Positions 16,785-24,302 of a stretch of 64,000 bases of DNA are shown here, one piece after another; the stretch's first letter is position 1, and every line of letters begins with the position of its first letter. Below the pieces are notes generated by a model that ran no database searches, was not told the DNA's origin, and saw only the letters and a list, made by a program, of their open reading frames with translations. A program made the translations under genes and the position numbers. The DNA comes from JADLCX01 sp964630785 (GTDB taxonomy: Bacteria; Planctomycetota; Phycisphaerae; Phycisphaerales; UBA1924), in NCBI GenBank assembly GCA_964630785.1, contig CAZVZG010000017.1, positions 37,507-101,506 on the forward strand. Reading direction: 5' to 3'.

Positions 16785-17846
16785 ATGGCCGTCGAACGCC
16801 TCGTTTCACCCGCCGCGCAGCAGGCCGACACGCCCGAGGCCGAGCAGAACTGGTCGCTGCGCCCGACGCGGATGGCCGAGTACGTCGGGCAGAGCGACCT
16901 GATCGAGCGGCTGGCGATCGCGATCGAGGCGGCCAAGCTCCGCGCCGAGCCGATGGAGCACGTGCTCCTGCATGGGCCGCCGGGACTGGGCAAGACCACG
17001 CTGGCGTACGTGATCGCCCAGGAGATGGGCACGCGGGTGCACGTCACCAGCGGGCCCGCGCTCACCAAGCCGAGCGATTTGGTGGGCATGTTGACGCAGA
17101 TCGGCGAGGGCGACGTGGTGTTCATCGACGAGGTACACCGGCTGCCGATCGCCGTCGAGGAGTTCATCTACCCGGCGATGGAGGACTTCCGCATCGACGT
17201 GAAGACCGACTCGGGCATGCACGCGCAGACGGTGCAGATCCCGCTCAAGCCGTTCTCACTCATCGGCGCAACAACACGGGCGGGGCTGGTGAGCTCGCCC
17301 ATGCGCTCACGGTTCGGGATCGCCCACAACCTTCGCTACTACTCGTCGGACGAACTGCTGACGATCCTGCGGCGATCGTGCCGGCTGCTGGGGATCGAGG
17401 CTTCGGGTGCGGCGAGCGAAGAGGGGCTCGGGCAGATCGCCGCACGCTCGCGCGGCACGCCGCGGATCGCGAACCGGTTGCTGCGCCGCGTGCGGGACTT
17501 CACCGCGGTGAGGGCGGACGGGCGGATCGTCGCGGAGACGGTCCGCGATGCGCTGCGGCTGGAAGGCGTAGATGAACAGGGACTGGACGAGCTCGACCGC
17601 AAGTACCTGAAGGTGATCGCGGGTGTGTACTCCGGCGGGCCGGTCGGGCTCGAGGCGGTGGCCGCGACGCTCAACGAGGATTCGGGCACGCTGGAAGACG
17701 TCGTCGAGCCCTATCTGCTGCAGATCGGGTTCCTGGCCCGCACGCGGCGCGGGCGTGCGCTCACGCGGACGGGGGCGATGCACGTCGGGATGCCCTCGGC
17801 CGCGGTGGAGGTGAGGCCGGATGGGTCGTTGTTTGAGGGGGGGTGA
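16785..17846 (+). CDS. ruvB: Holliday junction branch migration helicase RuvB
   Basis: RuvB is the hexameric AAA+ motor that drives Holliday junction migration with RuvA. The 353-residue product starts at the ATG at 16785 (MAVERLVSP) and has HGPPGLGKTTLAYVIAQEMG (Walker A), VFIDEVHRLP (Walker B), GATTRAGLVSSPMRSRFG (sensor I and arginine-finger region) and the winged-helix C-terminus with QIGFLARTRRGR. The final residues (VEVRPDGSLFEGG) add little to the family's ~335. ruvA and ruvC are not in the window. Confidence 0.97.
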   Translation: MAVERLVSPAAQQADTPEAEQNWSLRPTRMAEYVGQSDLIERLAIAIEAAKLRAEPMEHVLLHGPPGLGKTTLAYVIAQEMGTRVHVTSGPALTKPSDLVGMLTQIGEGDVVFIDEVHRLPIAVEEFIYPAMEDFRIDVKTDSGMHAQTVQIPLKPFSLIGATTRAGLVSSPMRSRFGIAHNLRYYSSDELLTILRRSCRLLGIEASGAASEEGLGQIAARSRGTPRIANRLLRRVRDFTAVRADGRIVAETVRDALRLEGVDEQGLDELDRKYLKVIAGVYSGGPVGLEAVAATLNEDSGTLEDVVEPYLLQIGFLARTRRGRALTRTGAMHVGMPSAAVEVRPDGSLFEGG

Positions 17847-17853
17847 GAGGGGA

Positions 17854-17896
17854 AGGGATCAGGGGATCAGGGGATCAGGGGATCGAGGGATTGGGG
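17854..17896. repeat. 8-nt ATCAGGGG array after ruvB
   Basis: Three exact ATCAGGGG units followed by ATCGAGGG and ATTGGGGG run in 8-nt phase just after the ruvB stop. Related 8-nt units occur inside purL at 33070-33106. Confidence 0.75.
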
Positions 17897-17976
17897 GCCT
17901 CGACGACCGCTGCGTGCGTGTCTGGACTCTGGAATCGCTGTCGCTGGACTTCGACCTGCGCTTGCGGGAAGGGCTC

Positions 17977-19545
17977 TCATTCGCCCGGGTCGGGGGTGTG
18001 AACCGGGGTCCAGGGTGCGCTCTTGAGTTGCGTGATCAGGAGCTTGTCGGCCTTGAGCACGACCTGCTCGTTCGGGCCCGGCGCGAGGCCGTCTCGCGTG
18101 TGATACAGCAAGTAGGACCCGGCGGGAGGGTCGCGGTCCGTACCTGGCAGCGCGTCCGTCGTCGCGTGCGGCCATCTTCCGGTGTGCAGATACACCTTCG
18201 CCATCCGCTGTCCGACGAACCCACCCTGCCACACCGCGGCGTCGGGATGTTCGTCGATCCACGCCAGAAAACTCGTCCAGTTGGCGTCCTGCGGCTTGTG
18301 AGCCCGGAAGGGGACCACGCTCAGCACGATTGCGAGCCCCACCGCCACCGCCGGGATCGCCCGCGCGAGCCGGCGCCAAGCCGCGCGGATGACGGCACCC
18401 CCTCCCCACCACCGCGTCAGCCACAGCGCCGACATCCAGGCCCACACCGGGAACAACGGCGCGAGGTATCGCGGGCGCTTGTCGGCGAAGAGCGAAAGCC
18501 CCACGAGCCAGACCAGCGTCCAGATGAGCCCGAGATAGAGGTGGTCGCTATCGTTCGCGCGGCGATCGTGCGGCCCTCGGCGCGGCGGGCGACCCGACAG
18601 GAGCGCCGCGATCGCGAGCACGACCGTCACCAGCCAGGGCCAGTAGGTCTGTGCCAGCACGACGAGGTAATAGAACGGACTCTGAGCCCCGGTGTTGAAC
18701 GTCGCGGCCGCGCGGTCGCCCGCGGCCCGATCCACGATCTCGCGCCCGAGGTATCGCGACCGGAACTCGTCGCCGAAGCGGTGGTCCATCCACCCGTGCC
18801 ACGACCCGGCGATCACGATGGCCAGAATCGTGGCGGGGATGAGCCAGACCGCGCGCCGCGGCGAGCGCACGAGCACGTACCACGCGCCAAACACCGGCAC
18901 GATCAGCAGCGCGACCAGCGGCTTGACAAGTAGGGCGAGGCCAACCACCGCCCCGAGCCCGAGCCACGCCGCGGCTCGCGGCCGGCGCACGGCAGCCATC
19001 CCGAATCCGATCGCGACGGTCAGCAGCAGCGTCATCCAGGCATCCAGCGAGAACGACCGCCCGAGCGACACAAACGGGATCGAGGTCGCCAGCACGAGGC
19101 CCGCGGCCCGCGCCGCCGCGATGCCCGAGGCACGCCGCACCAGCAGCGTGGTCGCGATCACCGTCAGCACGACCGCGAGGATGCTGCCTAGACGGGCCGC
19201 CCAGATCGACGGCCCGAAGATCGCCAGTGGCGCACCGTTGAGCCAGAACGCCAGCGGTGGCTTGTTGAAGTAGGGCAAGCTGCGCCCGGGCGCGCCCGAA
19301 CCCTGGAGGGAGAGGAGCGAAGCGATCCCGCTCTGCGGTCCGTTGGGTTCGGCGACGCCGCGGTAGGCCTGGAGCGCGATCGCGGAGTACCAGCCTGTGT
19401 CCACGTTGAAGTCACCCTGCCAGCACTTGGGCACGCAGACCGCCAGCGCGACCAGCGCGGGCAGCAGGATCAGCCTCAGGCGCGCGATCGCACGTCTGCG
19501 GTCGGGTTGATGCGCGAAACGGATGGTGGATGTACCGTCGATCAC
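17977..19545 (-). CDS. GT39-family membrane glycosyltransferase (ArnT/PMT-like)
   Basis: The 522-residue product has many transmembrane helices and the N-terminal luminal-loop motif with DTGWYSAIA and the later YFNKPPLAFWLNG, which match the acidic site and KPP motif of lipid-linked sugar transferases such as ArnT. These enzymes move a sugar from a polyprenyl phosphate to lipid A or protein; the acceptor here is unknown. The start is a GTG at 19545. It lies downstream of the zinc-ribbon gene, and cdsA and uppS are close by on the same strand. Confidence 0.88.
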   Translation of the reverse strand: MIDGTSTIRFAHQPDRRRAIARLRLILLPALVALAVCVPKCWQGDFNVDTGWYSAIALQAYRGVAEPNGPQSGIASLLSLQGSGAPGRSLPYFNKPPLAFWLNGAPLAIFGPSIWAARLGSILAVVLTVIATTLLVRRASGIAAARAAGLVLATSIPFVSLGRSFSLDAWMTLLLTVAIGFGMAAVRRPRAAAWLGLGAVVGLALLVKPLVALLIVPVFGAWYVLVRSPRRAVWLIPATILAIVIAGSWHGWMDHRFGDEFRSRYLGREIVDRAAGDRAAATFNTGAQSPFYYLVVLAQTYWPWLVTVVLAIAALLSGRPPRRGPHDRRANDSDHLYLGLIWTLVWLVGLSLFADKRPRYLAPLFPVWAWMSALWLTRWWGGGAVIRAAWRRLARAIPAVAVGLAIVLSVVPFRAHKPQDANWTSFLAWIDEHPDAAVWQGGFVGQRMAKVYLHTGRWPHATTDALPGTDRDPPAGSYLLYHTRDGLAPGPNEQVVLKADKLLITQLKSAPWTPVHTPDPGE

Positions 19546-19561
19546 GCGGGCATTATGACAA

Positions 19562-19586
19562 CCGGGACCGCGAAGCGCGGTCCCGG
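19562..19586 (-). terminator. 11-bp hairpin after the zinc-ribbon gene
   Basis: CCGGGACCGCG and CGCGGTCCCGG pair perfectly around a 3-nt loop, about 40 bases after the zinc-ribbon gene stop and just before the GT39 start. The sequence after it (TTGTCAT) is only weakly U-rich. It may end or attenuate transcription into the GT39 gene. Confidence 0.5.
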
Positions 19587-19624
19587 CCGGGTCGTGAGCG
19601 GAGTTGGATGTTCAGGGGCGAGAG

Positions 19625-20413
19625 TCAGCCCTTGGAAGCGACGGCTTTGCTCTTCTTCTGCTTCTTCGGCGGGGCCGTGGCCGCGGCGAGCGTTTCTTCT
19701 TCGATGTAGAGGATGCAGCGGCAGCTCGGGCAGTTGACCAGCTTGCCGGAGATGAGCGAGTTGGCGGTCTCGACGGTGACGGTCATCATGCACGCCGAAC
19801 ACGAATACTCGTGGTTGCGTCGATCGAGGATCTCGACGGCCGACATGGCCTCGTCGCCGCGGAGGCGGACGAGTTCCTCGAACGCCTGCCGTTCGCGGGC
19901 GGGAATACCCGCGGCGAGCTGCTCGCGCTGGGCGGTGAGCTCTGTGACGCGGTCCTTGATGTCGGCGGCCTTCTGGTCACGGTCGGCCTTGGCCGTCACC
20001 ACGATCTTGGAACGCTCCTGATGCTGGGTCTTGAGGGTCTCGACCTGCTTGTCGATCTCCTCGGCCTTCTGCATCGAGTCGATCTCGCGGTCCTCGGCGG
20101 CCTGCTTCTCGGTCTTGTAGTTGTTCAGCTCGGTGAGGAAGGCGTTGTATTCCTTGGCCGTCTTGGCCGAGTTCATCTGCTCGCGGATGGTGGCGATGCG
20201 GGCATCGAGCCGGGCGGCCTCGCCGTCCTCGTTGGCGATCGCTCCGCGGATGTGCTTGAGCTGCGACTCCAGCGTGGTCTTCTGCTTCTCGATGTCGGCC
20301 AGCAATGTCGCCTGCTGATTATGAAAACGCTCCGCTGCCTCAAGTCTGCTCTTGAGGCCCCGGAGCTGTTTATCGACGCGGAAGAGTTCGAGCAACTGTT
20401 TCGTTACGGACAT
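19625..20413 (-). CDS. Coiled-coil protein with C-terminal C4 zinc ribbon
   Basis: The 262-residue product has a long charged coiled coil (about residues 1-175, rich in Glu, Lys, Gln) and a C-terminal zinc ribbon with CSACM and CPSCRC. This is the layout of the DUF164/zf-RING_7 family, found near ribosome- or envelope-related genes in many bacteria. The end is Lys-rich. The biological role is not established for this organism. It is followed by a perfect hairpin at 19562-19586 and preceded by cdsA. Confidence 0.9.
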   Translation of the reverse strand: MSVTKQLLELFRVDKQLRGLKSRLEAAERFHNQQATLLADIEKQKTTLESQLKHIRGAIANEDGEAARLDARIATIREQMNSAKTAKEYNAFLTELNNYKTEKQAAEDREIDSMQKAEEIDKQVETLKTQHQERSKIVVTAKADRDQKAADIKDRVTELTAQREQLAAGIPARERQAFEELVRLRGDEAMSAVEILDRRNHEYSCSACMMTVTVETANSLISGKLVNCPSCRCILYIEEETLAAATAPPKKQKKSKAVASKG

Positions 20414-20533
20414 CTATTCGCCCCGTGCCCCGCGCCCCATCGTCCTCTCCACGCTCCGTCAATCATACCCGCGGATCCGGGGAGAAGCCTCCCCGAAACC
20501 ACGGAAAACTGCGACCGGCATGTATCCGTTCTG

Positions 20534-21451
20534 TTAGTAGCCCTTGAGCAGCCAGAACGCCACCGGCGCGACCAGCAGCACCGAATCGACCACGTCGAGC
20601 ACCCCGCCAAAGCCGGGGAGGCTCGATCCGGAATCCTTGATTCGGGCATCTCGCTTGAGCACGCTGGCGAGCAGGTCGCCGGCCTGCCCGGTGAGCCCGA
20701 AGAGCAAGCCGATCACCGCGGCGTGGGCGTATCCGAGCTGGGATATGCCCAGAAAGCGTGGGTCGTCGGTGGCGGATTGGGCGAGGTTCAGGGCCAGCAT
20801 GGCCGCGCCGGCGGAGAAACACAGCCCACCGGCGAGACCCTCCCAGGTCTTGCCGGGCGAGACCCAGGGGATGAGCTTGTGGCGGCCGAGAAGTCGCCCA
20901 GTGGCGTAAGCCCCGATGTCGCAGAACTTGGTCACCACCAGCACGGCAAGCACGACCCACGCCGAGTGCTCGCGCCGGAGGGCCAGCACGAATCCGAACA
21001 TCAGCCCGAGGTAGATGAAGGCAAACAGGGCCGCGCCCACGGCGGCGGTGGCGCCCTGCAGGTTTCGACCGCGGATGTGCCAGAGGAGCGAGGCGATGAG
21101 CACGGCCGTACCGACCGTGGCCACCATGCCCACGGCGTCGATCGCGCTGGTGTACCGCGGCACCGCGGCGGAAACGAGCAGCCCCGCCATCGCGGCCATC
21201 GCGAGCCAACGGCGCGAGGCCTGCACCCCGGCGGCGTGGAAGATACGCCCCAGTTCTCGCGCCGCCATGGGCACGATCAGCAGGCCGACCAGCAGCAGCA
21301 CGAGCGCGGCCGGCCACGTGCCCGATGACCCACGGACGACCACGGGCCATGTTTCGGGCAACTTCTGCGCGTCCACCCATTCGTCAAGCCACAGCACCCC
21401 GATGAGGGCGGCCATGAGGACGGGTCCGAAGATGAGCCGGTCGCGCAGCAC
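20534..21451 (-). CDS. cdsA: Phosphatidate cytidylyltransferase
   Basis: CdsA makes CDP-diacylglycerol from phosphatidic acid and CTP in the inner membrane, the branch point of phospholipid synthesis. The 305-residue product has several transmembrane helices and the C-terminal signature SVLKRDARIKDSGSSLPGFG followed by GVLDVVDSVL. A GTG at 21451 is used. It lies downstream of uppS, a pairing common in bacteria (uppS-cdsA). Confidence 0.93.
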   Translation of the reverse strand: MLRDRLIFGPVLMAALIGVLWLDEWVDAQKLPETWPVVVRGSSGTWPAALVLLLVGLLIVPMAARELGRIFHAAGVQASRRWLAMAAMAGLLVSAAVPRYTSAIDAVGMVATVGTAVLIASLLWHIRGRNLQGATAAVGAALFAFIYLGLMFGFVLALRREHSAWVVLAVLVVTKFCDIGAYATGRLLGRHKLIPWVSPGKTWEGLAGGLCFSAGAAMLALNLAQSATDDPRFLGISQLGYAHAAVIGLLFGLTGQAGDLLASVLKRDARIKDSGSSLPGFGGVLDVVDSVLLVAPVAFWLLKGY

Positions 21452-21541
21452 GGGAGCGGGGAATGTACCGCCGCGGGCGTGACAACGCCGGGTGCAGAGG
21501 AACTGTGGGGTACTTCCGTCGTCACGTCGGGCACCGGGGGG

Positions 21542-22429
21542 TTATGCCCCGGTCGGAGATTCCAACCCGCCGAAGCGGCGCGAGCGGCCGGCGAAATCGC
21601 GAACCGCTTTGTGCAGGTCTTCCACGCCGAAATCCGGCCAGAGCACGTCGGTCACGTGAAGTTCGGCGTAACTGATCTGCCAAAGCAGATAGTTGCTCAC
21701 GCGCATCTCGCCCGCGGTGCGGATGAGCAGGTCCGGGTCGGGCAGACCGGCGGTGTACAGGCCCCCGCTGAGCGTGCGTTCGTCGATCTGGGCGGGGTCA
21801 AGTTCGCCGGACTTGACCCGCCGCGCGATCGAACGGACGGCGTCGACGATCTCGGCCCGCGCGCCGTAGTTGACTGCGAGGCAGAGGATCGGCCCGGTGT
21901 TGGCGGCGGTGAGTTGGCTCAGGCGGTCGACGGCCGCGAGCACGGGGTCGGGCAGGCCATCGCGCCGGCCGATCTGTCGGAAACGGATGTTCTCACGGAC
22001 AATGCGCTCGGACTCACCCTCGATGTAGGCCGTGTAGAGGTCCATCAACGCGCGGACCTCTTCGGCGGGGCGCTTCCAGTTCTCAAGCGAGAACGAGTAG
22101 AGCGTGAGGCACTCGATGCCGAGGCGGCCGCACTCTTCGACGATCGTGCGCACTACCGGGGCGCCGTTTCGGTGCCCGAAGATGCGGGGGAAGCCCCGCT
22201 GCTGTGCCCAGCGCCCGTTGCCGTCCATAATGATCGCGACGTGCCGGGGGATGCGCGTGGGATGAACACCGGGCAACCGGCCCAGCGGGTCGGCGGTCGG
22301 CGAGCGCCGGCGCATCTGCTCGATCAACGCCCGGCACGCGGGATCAGCCAGCCACGCGTGAGCGTCGGAAGATTCCGGCGTGCTCGATGCGTTCGCGAGG
22401 GGGGGGGGGGTGACGGCGGCTTCGGGCAT
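21542..22429 (-). CDS. uppS: Isoprenyl (undecaprenyl) diphosphate synthase
   Basis: UppS makes the C55 lipid carrier for cell wall and LPS sugars by cis-prenyl transfer. The product has HVAIIMDGNGRWAQQRG (catalytic Asp), the RTAGEMRVSNYLLWQ region and ELHVTDVLWPDF. The ATG at 22429 (MPEAAVTPPPLANAS) is chosen; a GTG at 22477 would add 16 residues. Near the start a run of 12 C (sense strand, 22399-22410) encodes PPP, so slippage there would disrupt the frame before the conserved core. Downstream lies cdsA, upstream purA. Confidence 0.92.
   Translation of the reverse strand: MPEAAVTPPPLANASSTPESSDAHAWLADPACRALIEQMRRRSPTADPLGRLPGVHPTRIPRHVAIIMDGNGRWAQQRGFPRIFGHRNGAPVVRTIVEECGRLGIECLTLYSFSLENWKRPAEEVRALMDLYTAYIEGESERIVRENIRFRQIGRRDGLPDPVLAAVDRLSQLTAANTGPILCLAVNYGARAEIVDAVRSIARRVKSGELDPAQIDERTLSGGLYTAGLPDPDLLIRTAGEMRVSNYLLWQISYAELHVTDVLWPDFGVEDLHKAVRDFAGRSRRFGGLESPTGA
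22399..22410. repeat. 12-nt G/C homopolymer in the 5' part of uppS
   Basis: Twelve consecutive G (plus strand) form a CCC-rich proline run at about codons 7-11 of uppS. Any length change not divisible by three would shift the frame ahead of the catalytic core. Confidence 0.85.
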
Positions 22430-22522
22430 GTGGACCGGCGATCGTACGCGAACCGGATCGGGCGAGGCCCAGCGCACGGACCTACGTTCGGTACGACCGA
22501 TGGTTCGGAAAGTTCGTCACGC

Positions 22523-23959
22523 TCACAGATCGACCATCGTCTGAGCGCGGTCGGGGCCGACGCTGACGACCCCGACCGGCACGCCCACGCACCGCTCGAT
22601 AAGGTCCAGGTATTCTCGGGCCCCGGCGGGCAGCGACGCCCGGGTGGTGGACCGCGTGAGGTCCTCGCTCCACCCGCGGACGGTGGTGTACACCGGCACG
22701 GCGCGAGCGAGCAAGTCGGCGTCGGGCACGAACCGCTGCACACGCTCGCCGTCGATTTCGTAAGCGGTGCACACCCGCAGTTCGTCGAACCCCGAGAGCA
22801 CGTCCAGCAGCATGACCGCCAGGCTCGTCGCGCCGTTGAGCATGGCCGAGTATCGCACGGCGACCAGGTCGAGCCAACCGACGCGGCGAGGGCGACCGGT
22901 GGTCGTGCCGTACTCGCGCCCGCGCTCGCGGATGCGGTCGCCGATCGCGTTGATCTGCTCGGTGGGCAGCGGCCCGTTGCCGACGCGCGTCGAGTACGCC
23001 TTGACCACGCCGATCGCCTGGGCGATCCTCGAGCCCGGCACGCCCGTGCCCGAGGGGATGCCCAGCACCGTGGTGCTCGAACTGGTCACGAACGGGTGCG
23101 TGCCGTGGTCCACGTCGAGCAATGCGGCGTTGGCCCCTTCAAAGAGCACGCGCCGGCCCTGCGAAAGCAGGTCGTGCAGCAGGTAGGTCGTGTCACGGAT
23201 GCTCGGGGCCAACCGCTTCCCGAGCGGCGCGGCCCAGCCGATCATCTGCTCGGCGGTGAAGGTCTGGGTCGATCCCAGACCCTTGAGCAAGGCGTTCTTG
23301 ATGAAACAGGTGAGCCCGAGTTTATGGCGTAACGACTCGGGCCTGAGCAGGTCGCCCACCCGAACGGCCGTGGATCGGTACGCCTTGTCGGCGTAGCACG
23401 GACCGATGCCGCGCTTGGTGGTGCCGATGGCCTGGTGGGCCACGCCGTCTTCGGCGTCGCCCTGGCGCGAGTCGGTGTACGCACGCATCTCCTCGCGGGC
23501 CACGTCCTCGGCCTTGTGGTAGGGCATGACCACGTGCGCACGGTCTGAAAGCACCAGGCCGGAGACATCGACGCCGCGGGAGGACAGGCCGTCGAGCTCC
23601 TTGAGCAGCACCTCGGGGTCGACCACCACGCCGTTGCCGATGATCGAGAGTTTGCCGGGATAGAGGATGCCCGAGGGCACCAGGTGCAGAGCGTATCGCT
23701 CGCCCTTGACGACGACCGAGTGGCCCGCGTTGGCTCCGCCGTTGTACCGAACCACGGCGTTGTAGCCGGGCGTGAGCAGATCGACGACCTTGCCCTTGCC
23801 CTCGTCGCCCCACTGCAGGCCGACGACGGCCGTGCATTGGGCCTGGCCGTTCGAGGCGGAGGGGTCGGGGGCCGCTCGGGACGGGACCCGGGCGGCCTCG
23901 GCGGGCTGGGGGTCGTTGGGCAAAGCGGAAGGAGAGTGTCGGGAAGGGGAGGGAGGCAT
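22523..23959 (-). CDS. purA: Adenylosuccinate synthetase
   Basis: PurA joins IMP and aspartate with GTP to form adenylosuccinate, the first AMP-specific step. The 478-residue product has the GDEGKGKVVDLL P-loop-like motif, IGTTKRGIGPCYADK and the C-terminal PAGAREYLDLIERCVGVPVG. About 42 low-complexity residues (Pro/Ala/Ser-rich) precede the family start. The ATG at 23959 is the first in the frame; an internal start nearer the conserved core is possible. It is followed by uppS. Confidence 0.95.
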   Translation of the reverse strand: MPPSPSRHSPSALPNDPQPAEAARVPSRAAPDPSASNGQAQCTAVVGLQWGDEGKGKVVDLLTPGYNAVVRYNGGANAGHSVVVKGERYALHLVPSGILYPGKLSIIGNGVVVDPEVLLKELDGLSSRGVDVSGLVLSDRAHVVMPYHKAEDVAREEMRAYTDSRQGDAEDGVAHQAIGTTKRGIGPCYADKAYRSTAVRVGDLLRPESLRHKLGLTCFIKNALLKGLGSTQTFTAEQMIGWAAPLGKRLAPSIRDTTYLLHDLLSQGRRVLFEGANAALLDVDHGTHPFVTSSSTTVLGIPSGTGVPGSRIAQAIGVVKAYSTRVGNGPLPTEQINAIGDRIRERGREYGTTTGRPRRVGWLDLVAVRYSAMLNGATSLAVMLLDVLSGFDELRVCTAYEIDGERVQRFVPDADLLARAVPVYTTVRGWSEDLTRSTTRASLPAGAREYLDLIERCVGVPVGVVSVGPDRAQTMVDL

Positions 23960-24089
23960 CGGGGCTCCGGTTCTCGGACGTTCCGCGGCGCGCGGCGACC
24001 AAGGTTAGGAACGTCCAGAGGGAAGGTCCCGATCAACGGCCCCGCCGATCCAGCCGATAAGCAGGTGAAGGCTTCGATCGCGAACAGCC

Positions 24090-24293
24090 ATGGAACAGCT
24101 CCGCATCAAGTGCCCCCGATTGACCTGCCGCAAGATCCTCGCGGTACCGATTTCGTCGCGCGGCAAGAACGTCCGCTGCAAGAACTGCGGCGCGACGATC
24201 CGCGTGCCTCAGGTCGCCGAACCGAAGATCGCTCCCGCGGCATCCCCTGAGAAGTCACCCGAAGGTGGGGCCGAAAAGTCGACCGCGGCGTGA
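24090..24293 (+). CDS. Small zinc-ribbon protein
   Basis: A 67-residue product with CPRLTCRKIL and CKNCGATIRVP, two Cys pairs that resemble a small zinc ribbon, followed by an Ala/Pro/Glu/Lys tail. It lies alone between two minus-strand genes (purA and the DUF255 gene). Such small planctomycete ribbons are common and uncharacterised; no function is claimed. Confidence 0.75.
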   Translation: MEQLRIKCPRLTCRKILAVPISSRGKNVRCKNCGATIRVPQVAEPKIAPAASPEKSPEGGAEKSTAA

Positions 24294-24302
24294 GCGGGTC
24301 GA

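Noticed and set aside
17846..17977. Short gene between ruvB and the GT39 gene
   Set aside because: The space is filled by the 8-nt array and lacks start codons with ribosome sites.
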